From positions 85,601,616-85,665,615 of the forward strand of contig OY856186.1 in the NCBI GenBank assembly GCA_963693315.1: 64,000 nucleotides of DNA, written 5' to 3'. This stretch comes from Diogma glabrata (lineage: Eukaryota; Arthropoda; Insecta; Diptera; Cylindrotomidae). This document shows positions 55,256 to 64,000 of the stretch, one piece after another. Position 1 is the stretch's first letter; every line of letters begins with the position of its first letter. The notes under the pieces are model-generated. The model saw nothing but the letters and a program-made list of their open reading frames with translations. It ran no database searches and had not been told where the DNA came from. The translations under genes were made by a program, and so were the position numbers.

Positions 55256-55704
55256 ATAATTTATAATTGACCGACTAACGCATTTTGTTCTTAATATCAA
55301 TATCAACAGAAAACGAATGGAACCTAGTGTATAATAAGATGTTTAAATTTAAAAAGCAAATACCCTACATGGCGCCGAGACGGGGACTGAACACCTGCAT
55401 AATAGTTTTGTGATCTTAAGTTTTTTTAAAGGTGAAAAACAACCGGCAGCCCAAAAACATTTAGCTGAAGACTTTCCACTCAATTGCACAGACAATCGTA
55501 AATCTTGGCTTGACATTTAGCGTTCGTACTACTTGTGAGTGAGGTGGAGCATTAAAATTTCTTCCTTATATTTGTCGAATGTTTGAAACGGCATTGAAGG
55601 ATGCTTAGACACAAACCACTGTTACTTTCTTAATTTCACCTCATTCGAAACTTAAAATATCGAAACTTTTAAAAAAAAACATTATACAGACCATTATATG
55701 TCTA

Positions 55705-56173
55705 GTAGAATTTTTTGCCAGCGAATTTTTGACAGATAGGACGCAGCAAGAGATAAAAGATGGAACAAAAAGTAAAACAGAGATGTATTATTTATTTTGG
55801 GATAAATTTGTTTTCAAAACAATTATATTAGTTAAATTTCTACTTCTAGTTCGTACCATTTGTTTGTTGTGTTATTTGTCACGTCGTTATTTTTATTATA
55901 ATTAATTTTAATTATCAAAATTTTGTTATATTTCCTACAACATCATTAATATTTCTACTAGTTTTTGGGTTTCTATTATAATTGGTTGAATTTCAATAGT
56001 AATTTATGAATTTTATGCGTTTTTTTTTGTCCATTTCAATGGGACCCCAATAGTTTTTTTAATATTTTAATCGAGACACTGAATATTCCGCGCATGTGCG
56101 GAAATTTGTTTGTTATGCGCATATTCTTTGCGCATAACAAACAAATTTCGTGTTCGGTGGCAAAAAATTCTAC
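55705..56173. mobile_element. 469-bp MITE with TA duplication
   Basis: GTAGAATTTTTTGCCA at the left end is mirrored exactly at the right end. TA flanks both sides (55703-55704 and 56174-56175). Near the right end it holds a perfect 21-bp hairpin (56101-56149). Tc1/mariner-type by duplication and length; noncoding. Confidence 0.8.
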
Positions 56174-56450
56174 TATACTTGATTTGCGGTTTACGTATTA
56201 TTTTTGGTCCTTCGAGCCGGATTTAAACTAGCGACGATTTGCTATAGATTACTATTTTTATCAAGGTTATATTATATTTCTGTGCCTCTATAATTAACCT
56301 TACTTCTAAGTTCTAACCCCTCTCTCTTCCTTTTTAACTATTGCATAAAATTTCAAAGCATCGTTTTAGGAACTTTTGTTGTCTATGGATATTTTAAAAG
56401 AGTCAATGCGAATAGCATTATTAATAAAACAGAAAATAATGAATGCGAGT

Positions 56451-56484
56451 TTATTAGAACCCCCCTTATCGGGGGTTCTAATAA
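56451..56484. repeat. Perfect 14-bp hairpin
   Basis: TTATTAGAACCCCC pairs with GGGGGTTCTAATAA across a 6-base loop. Confidence 0.85.
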
Positions 56485-56489
56485 AGGTG

Positions 56490-59400
56490 AGTTTAGCTTC
56501 ATGCAACTGCTCTTAATTTTTTAATTTTTTCTGGTTGGTGAAACGGGTTGTTAGATTTGAATCACGTGTTATTTACACTGGATTTGTTTATTGTGCTTGA
56601 ATGAGGTATACCAAGCACAGAGATAGAGCAAAAGTTGTTTGGTCGTAAATATTCGACAACCTCACACATTAACAAATAATAACAAAGACATGCTGTAATT
56701 GTTAAAACAAGGTAGCAAATTTAAACAAATAGCTTGTGCAAATGCTTGTCGACATTTATATTCCTTGTAGCGAATTTTGATGAGTATATATTTTATTCAC
56801 AAATATTTTACATGGTGAACGTTAAACCACCCATTTTAAAATTATTGGAAGACGAAAACGATGATACACAACGAAGACGAAATTGTATCATCGCAAATGA
56901 AATATAATTTATTGGGTCCATTTAGAACTGGTTTCAAAGGAATACTTGCCAAATAACGTGGAACTTTCACTGAAAGAGCTTTCATATCTGTGGGCGGGTT
57001 GTCGGTGGTCAAAATAAGAAGTTGAAGCGTGATATCATATATAGTATGATTATTGGTCCTTCAGTTGAAGTCAAACAAACATAAAAGCATTTATGTGTGC
57101 TTCAAGTCAGTCAATAATATTATAACAGTTTTTCAGTTAATTGCTTTGTAACGTCATTACACCATATCAATCAATAATACAAATTTCTTTCTACATAAAT
57201 GATGAACATTTCTTTTTGTAAAGTTTAGTCATAGTATTACATGTAGACGTGGTACAGTTGTTCAAATTTATGTAATTGTAGAGAAGTTGTTTGGTGAGAT
57301 GAAATATGGAAATAATTGACTTGCGTTATATTTGGCAATTTTTAACTGGTGTGCAATGAAGAGTATAATTAAAAAGAAGCAGGAGATGGAAAATCTGACT
57401 GTATATAATCGATTAAATGTTCGATCGAAGGATGATTGTATAAATTTGAATCAATAAGCTAACTTGTGTTATTATCGTGCCAGTAGTGTTTAATGTTGTT
57501 TAATAAATAAATATTACTGATTGTTAAAATAAAAACATATGATAAGGTTTAGTAATTTTTTTGTTATAAAAATGCTAAACAATGATCATAAGCAAAAAAT
57601 ATAATATTTTATTCAGGATAAATATATTTATATGAAATGTTTTTTATTCCCTAAATAAACAAAAATGGCAGGAGTATATTATTCGAAAAGATATGGATTC
57701 AAAAAGCAAAAAGTTGATCGTGTTAGTTAATTACATTGTGAATCCAAATCCTTGTTTTTTAATGGATTTAAGACTGGATATAAATTCGTGGCTAATTCCC
57801 ATGACATTGAGGATGGATTTCGTTTGGCATTAGCTACCACATTACATGAAGTTGAAAAAAATAATGGTGGTGGATTTAATGTACAGAAGGAGCAATGGCT
57901 GGTAGTTTTGAATATGCGCTGTTTGGAAACATATACAGAATGCAGCATTGAGTCGTTTGTCTGCTTGAGTTTCATATGGTGGACGAAGAATGCGATTTCA
58001 AGGAGATGCAAACAATTTACACGAGTTGAAGTGGATCATCATTCAAATTATTAATGTGAGCTTAATGTTATTTTTATTTTTTTTAATTCATATAATATTT
58101 GTGTTTTCTTGTCTTGTCTAGTCTTACATTAGTATTTAAATTTTTGTTAGTGTAGCCTCGCAACAGGTCTTTAATCTTTCTCAAGCTTCGTATTACAAAA
58201 AGTTTCCGAATACTAGCGCAGACCGATTAGCTCGAAATGCCCTTGTGCAAAAAGGGCTTTGTGCAACTCCAGTCAATTTTCTATTCTAAGACGTCGACAT
58301 CTAATACTCTCGGTAATCATCGTAGGTTTCGATCTTCATCTGGACCGCCTCAACTATTCCATGGTAATTTACTTTAACACCACAAACTTGACGAACCTGT
58401 TTGAAAAAACATTTCAATCTTTTGCGCTATTCTTCTTTCTACATAGTACATATGTAGTGAGTTTGTTTGGCGAAAAAATTTACAGCGTGATCAAGAGTTT
58501 TTATTTTTCAATGTTAGAGCATGGAGGAAGATATTTTAAGTGAATTAAATGAGTTCCTTCGAGTTAATTTGTTAATTGAAACATTACAATTTCCACTTTA
58601 ACAAACTACGTAGGCTGGACCAATAGTATGAAATTCGAAAATCTGTTCTTTCAAGGCGCCGGAATGTTTAGTTGCTTATTGAAATAATTTAGAGGTTTTA
58701 CTCTGGCTTTCGGTCGACTTATTCAAAATTTCAATAAACTCGAATGCAAGATTAACTACTTCGTTCAAAATAGAAAGCACAATGTTTAATAATAAATCGA
58801 ATGCTAAAGTAGACTCTCAGTACTTCGTTGTCGAATAAAAACTAGATTGTGTAATAAAGCTCGAACTGAGGAGTAAAAGTGGAATAGAAAATACACGGAA
58901 TTGTTCAGAAGAAAAGAATAGAAATTGAATTAGAAATATGTTGTGAACCACGAACAGACGAAGAGAACCACGGTTTTAATTCAGGTTCTTCTCTTATTTT
59001 AATATCCAGTGTAGCTGCTATCATAACTCAAATTAGAAAAAATAAATTCGATCACATTTCCAAAAATTATTCACACAAACTCTTTCCTAAATGTACATGA
59101 TTTGTTTTGCATAAATAAACAATATTTTTACCTTATCATTTCAAAAGAAAATCAGTTAATTTATCTACTTTAAATTATCTAACTGATTTTTATAAATTTT
59201 TATAGCCAATCAATAAATTAATTTAGAAATATTCAAAATTTTGATTAAATCAAAATGAAATTCTATGACGACACTAGGGATTTGATTGCTACAAACCATT
59301 TTGATTCTTAGTTATTAATGTTAGTAAAATAAAAGCTGTTAAAATAATATAAAATGAAAATTGTTTTTAATTGATTTATTTATAATTAATATATATTTTA

Positions 59401-62400
59401 AATATTTATTAAAATTAGGATAAAAATCATAGTTTAAGAAATACAGAACAGTAATTTTGGTTTTTAATTAAAACTAAAAATGAAACGGAAGATCTTTATT
59501 TCTAATCTAAAAATTCAAAAATCCTAGCTATCATTTGCTAGTGTCGTCATTAAATTTCACTGCAATCGATTAATTTTCCCACTACAGGTATTTTTAACAT
59601 TAAATCATATTATTAAAAAAAATTGAATCTTCTCTTTCCCCAAATCAATATTTACAATTTCGTTTAAGTATTATTTACACAATTATGATTTTAAAAATTA
59701 TAACTTTTGTTTTTGTTTCATTTTCTTCCATATTTTAAACATAACATCCAAAATCTTACTCGAGAGATACTCATTCTAACATTTCTTTAAGTTTAAACTT
59801 ATTTACAGAATTTCTTATTTAAAAAATATAAATTTTTAGTTTATGAAATGGACTTCGTATCTCATTATTGGCAGTGAACACTGGTCATTTCATTTCCTAC
59901 TTTTTTTTAAATAATTTTAATTCAATTTTATAAAAATGAATTTCTTTTATATTTATCTACTTACAAAATATATAATTAATATATTCACAAAACAATCACA
60001 TACATGGCTGGTTATTTTTCGGATTACTTATGTTCTATGTTCATTTAAATGAATCTATAGGTTGAAACCTTTTCTGTTTTTGGAATATAAATAGGGAAAG
60101 TAAATTAAAGTATAGACATATTGCTCATTATTTTTAAGGATTGATGGGTACAATACACCATATGCAAATTAAATGTTTATTGTTGTTAATAACACATAAT
60201 AACCAACTGAAACAATCGATTCGAATTAAATTGCAAGAACAGCGCCTTTTACACTGTAGTTACTTTTATAAATTGATCTAACGTAATTCAATTATACAAA
60301 ATTTAATAAGTTTTTCAAAACTTACAGCTACAAAAATTACATTGAAATTCATAGAAATTTTAGGTGACTCTTTGACCCATTGTTGTTTTTTTTTTATAGT
60401 TTTAATAGTAGTTTAATCAATGAGTGTATAATAAAATAGTTTATTCGCAAGCAAAAGTTTAAAATTTGAGCAAGGCACGAGCGAGAATTTTAATTTGCGA
60501 GAATAAAATTCATTAAACACGAATCGATTACAATACTTTATTCTCTGACAAAGAATTGTGTATTAAAAAAAGTAAAAACATTTTCTTCAATTAAAACAAT
60601 AAATCTTTATTGTTTTAATTGATAAATCAAATTTCTTATTAAAAAAACCATGATGATAAAAAACTCCCATCTCATACAATCAACCATGTTCAATTAAACG
60701 AAATAAGAGAATTTAACTTAAAATTTGATTTTTGAACAAAACTTATCAAAGCAATTGTGATTATAATTTAAAAATAATTTTAATGAAATCAAAACAATTT
60801 GACCAATTGGAATCATACCAATTGAATAATGATAATTTTTTTATAGGAAAATTTTCATTAGACAATAGGTTAAGTTCATTAGGCTGTAGGTTAGAAAACA
60901 ATACAATAATACATACTATTATTATCGAAAAAACATACAAATAAAGCTGATATAATTAAATGGAAGAGAATAAATGAGATTTAATTAGTTTTAATTTAAT
61001 TCAAAGAATTAGTTGTGATATATCCAGTGATCAGATTTTTATTATTTAAGGGCGCTCGCACTTATTTTAAAAATAAAACCATGCGGGTTTTATTTATATT
61101 TTTTGTTTTTCGCTCTTGAGCTTAGGATAAAATTAAATATTTTTCGAAAAACCTCTTTATAGGCAAAATAAAAATTTAGGAGAAAAGATTTTGTTGACAG
61201 ATAGTTATTTGAAAAAAATAAATATAATGCTCAGAGGTTTTGTTTTATAATAATTTTTTTATTTTAATTTTCTTTTGGTTAAAATTTGTATGAAAATAAG
61301 TGGGGTCGATATGCATATCTACTATCTAGCATAAATAGGTTAGTTTACGAAAAAATCAACAATAATTTGCTACAGTTTTTTTCAGATAATACAGTTACTT
61401 CATTCAAATTGAACGCGACTTATGTTTTTTACAGTTTTAATAAAAAAAATAGAAAAACGTGCATTTGCCCTTATCAGTCGGAATAGATAAAAATAAAATT
61501 TATTTAAAATTAATTGATTAATAAAAATAGTAATCGAAAAAAAAATTAATTAATTTATATTTATTTATTTATATATTTATTTTAACTAAATTCGTTCAAT
61601 AAATCATTTTAAATAAATAATAATAAATAATTTTATTTACTTCATAATTTAATAAATGCATAACAAAAAAAATTATAATAAAACAAAAATTATTCATTAT
61701 TAAATTATTTAAAAAAAATTATTTAACAAAATGGAGATCATTATCTAAAATTACGATTCAATCATATAATTTCTAAAATCTTTCTTTTCTTATCAAAAAA
61801 CGAAATAGGACGAAAACTAACCAAAATAAAACAAATCCAATTTTATTCCTCTTTTCTTTGAACGAAATAAAAGTAAAAAAAAATAAAATCTACCACGTAC
61901 AAAAAATTTATTTCTAAACTGAGGCCGAAAAATAAGAAAATAAAATTTAGCTCTTAAATGCAGATTTTAATTTATATTCATTTTATTTTGGGAGATAAAA
62001 ACTTTTTAAGGGCAAAATAAAATAAAAATCGGAACAGTGGATATATCACTCTGATGAAAAATATACCATTATGAATCAAACACATGGTGAGTATGTTTCA
62101 AGCCAATAAGAAAAATTCAACTTTACAAATTTCTCATCAGGACTAGCCGATATAAATGGTAAGATAAGAAATGATAAACATTTTGAAGGTAACATTTTCT
62201 TATTGGTTCGAAACATAGTTTGGACCAAATAATTGCATAATTGCAAATCGCATAATTTGTTTTTCTGCCATGTATTTGTCACCATGTATTTGGATTCAGT
62301 TTTTATTTGTTTTTAGTTTTAAATATTAAATTTATATCGTAGGCGAACAAAAAAAATAGTATATTATTTAATTAGGAGCTAAAGTGCTACTTTTTTGATT

Positions 62401-62430
62401 GAATCATAGTTTGGCGGCCAACCGTAGGAA
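56490..62430. other. No supported gene in about 6 kb
   Basis: Very AT-rich. Open frames at 57752-58054, 58259-58543, 60732-60944 and 61286-61486 have no recognisable domain, biased composition and no repeat or splice context I can support. I leave them uncalled. If a host gene overlaps the window, its exons could be hidden here. Confidence 0.4.
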
Positions 62431-62437
62431 GGCCGAC

Positions 62438-62842
62438 AATTGAGCCGTTCACTGCACAAAACGATTAACTCCATAAAACAAAATGTTGAGAAATTGAATT
62501 TTTTTCAAAGGTCAAATAAATTTCGATGTTTAGTAGTGTTAATCTTTATCATTCAGGAATGCTATTATAAACATAATTTATTTAATTTTGGTTACTAAGT
62601 ATGTATATCAATTAGCTATTATAGTAGTAATTTAATTAGTATAATAGATATTTAGTTTTTAATGTCAGGTTTTTAATAGTCATTTTTTAATGGTCAGACA
62701 AATTTTGACTTTTAATGGTGTTTATCATAATTATTAAAGAAAGTTATTTTTAACATAGAAAGTTATGACTATAACAAGTACTTTGACATTTAAATTTTCC
62801 AAAAAGTGGAGTTAGTCGCTTTGTGCAGTGAACGGCACAATT
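62438..62842. mobile_element. 405-bp MITE-like element with inverted ends
   Basis: AATTGAGCCGTTCACTGCAC on the left and AATTGTGCCGTTCACTGCAC from the right, with similarity continuing through CAAANCGANTAACTCCA (about 37 bases in all). No clear flanking duplication. Noncoding. Confidence 0.72.
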
Positions 62843-62849
62843 ATAGATG

Positions 62850-63255
62850 AAACAGTCACTTTAGCTCAAAATTAATTACACTATTTTTTTCGATAAACGT
62901 TTAAATTTTGTATAAATTTGTGATGAGTTTTTTTACTAAACCACATGTTACTTTTCTCCTGCCGTAAAAATAACGAAAGAATGGCGACACTTTACTAGTC
63001 GAGTCAAATTAGCTTCAAAATCCGAAAAACTTCTAAGTACTTAGGGTCAGCTCCGATTTTGATGATTTTTTTTTAAATGTGTGTTTTTATATATTATTTG
63101 AAATCAGAAACATTACAATGTGCGCAATTAAATATTTATATTGTTTAAACAATATAAACAAAAATTATGAAATTACTTTTTTTAACAAAATTTCTGCAAT
63201 AAAAGAATTGTTAAGTTCAAATTTATAGAAAATTTCATTTAATAATAACATAAAA
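62850..63255. other. No gene; one perfect palindrome
   Basis: AT-rich. A 24-base perfect palindrome built on TATATTGTTTAAACAATATA lies at 63135-63158. Confidence 0.45.
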
Positions 63256-63259
63256 ATAT

Positions 63260-64000
63260 GGTATTATAACTTATAAGAGTAGCAAAATATGTACGCGCTA
63301 CGTCTATAACTTCTGTATGCATTTGTCATTGATATAGAGACTTTGCTGAGTTTTACGAACAGACACGTTTTCCGCTCCAAATTCTTTGAACCTTGTCCGA
63401 TTAACATGAAATTTGGTGAGTAGTTTAGGAATGGCTCAAGGAACGAAAAAGGTATAGCGCTGATTTGCCCTTTTATCCTGGGGTGGATTTCACCCCTTCT
63501 CGAGGGCGGAATATTTTTCACTCAAAGTAACCCCAAAAATACATAACAGTACACATTTTAAGTATAAAATGTTGTATAAGGTTTTTTCGATAGATCGATA
63601 TTTTTCGAGTTATTCGCGATTGAAAAATTATATTGTTCGTTGAAAAATTCATTATTTTTGATCGTTTTTCAAAAATAACTCTTAAACTTAGCGTTCTATC
63701 AAAAATTTTGTAATCAACAAAAATGAAACTTAAAAAAACGAAAAGATTGTTGTTTTTATGAGGGTTGTAGGTCCAAAATGAAGCAAGTTATGGCTCAATG
63801 ACGAGAAATTTTTTTAACGACTTGGTTCGAAGAATTCAACGTTAAATAACGCAATACATTTTTCGGACAAAACTGTCATACCTTTTTGTAATGATTGGAA
63901 AGACCTTTAAAATGGGCACCAGTTCAAGTTGTTTGCATTAAAAAAACCCAAGTTACGATGCAAAAAACGGTGGGCAACTCGAATTCAAAATAGAAACTCA
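63260..64000. repeat. Noncoding sequence resembling a common insect interspersed repeat, runs off the window
   Basis: Phrases such as TTAACATGAAATTTGGTGAG, GGGGTGGATTTCACCCCTTC and TTTTTCGAGTTATTCGCGAT are of a type I have seen as high-copy noncoding repeats in insect genomes. No second copy is present here, so the call rests on recognition alone. The minus ORF at 63264-63521 is not credible. Confidence 0.3.

Noticed and set aside
56812..56910. 32-codon ORF beginning MVNVKPPILKLLEDENDD
   Set aside because: Too short and with no recognisable continuation in any frame.
57752..58054. 100-codon ORF (and the opposing 94-codon ORF)
   Set aside because: No recognised domain, no splice or promoter context, overlaps an ORF on the other strand. 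Could be an exon, but I cannot support it.
58259..58543. 94-codon ORF rich in Phe, Leu and Tyr
   Set aside because: Composition expected from AT-rich noncoding DNA; no motif.
63264..63521. 85-codon minus ORF
   Set aside because: Sits in sequence of the type seen as noncoding interspersed repeat.

Overview
The window looks like AT-rich nuclear DNA of an arthropod, most likely an insect. The evidence is several insect-type non-LTR retrotransposons, several hAT lineages, short Helitron-like elements, many TA-flanked MITEs and one eukaryotic tRNA gene that has internal promoter boxes, no encoded CCA and a pol III T-run. I found no host protein-coding gene that I can support. Almost every recognisable reading frame belongs to a transposable element, and most are broken.

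Layout. 0-12 kb holds a fragment of a non-LTR C-terminus, a 5'-truncated but open non-LTR RT (1.1-3.5 kb), a Helitron-like element, a hAT remnant and two related decayed copies of a second non-LTR family (7.0-7.4 and 8.6-11.5 kb). The longer of these lies between copies of a noncoding repeat. 12.6-25.3 kb is bounded by long inverted repeats with a TAA on each side and reads as a PIF/Harbinger-like element filled with later insertions. The main one is a hAT element (copy 1) carrying an RTE retrotransposon and a MITE, followed by an R1/LOA/Jockey-like RT with an inverted internal segment.

26-41 kb holds dispersed noncoding repeats, an isolated retrotransposon ORF1 (PHD-like finger, coiled coil, FP25K-like domain), a fragment of an uncharacterised transposon-associated family, a tRNA-Ala(UGC), and a second hAT (36.5-38.4 kb) with an exact 8-bp target duplication. 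41.3-46.75 kb is hAT copy 2, complete at both ends with 8-bp duplications. It carries a MITE, a Penelope-like GIY-YIG fragment and a 77-bp tandem array with higher-order structure.

46.8-64 kb is very AT-rich and mostly featureless. It contains another non-LTR RT fragment, a tyrosine-recombinase-like remnant framed by repeats, a short hAT derivative with target duplications, several MITEs and several perfect hairpins.

The elements do not form one pathway, but comparing copies orders the events. hAT copies 1 and 2 serve as each other's empty sites, which shows that the RTE entered copy 1 and a TA-targeting MITE entered copy 2. The best leads for something new are the higher-order 77-bp array at one hAT end, the recombinase-like unit at 53.1-53.9 kb, the uncharacterised family at 31.4-32.0 kb and the fold-back inversion in the RT at 23.7 kb.
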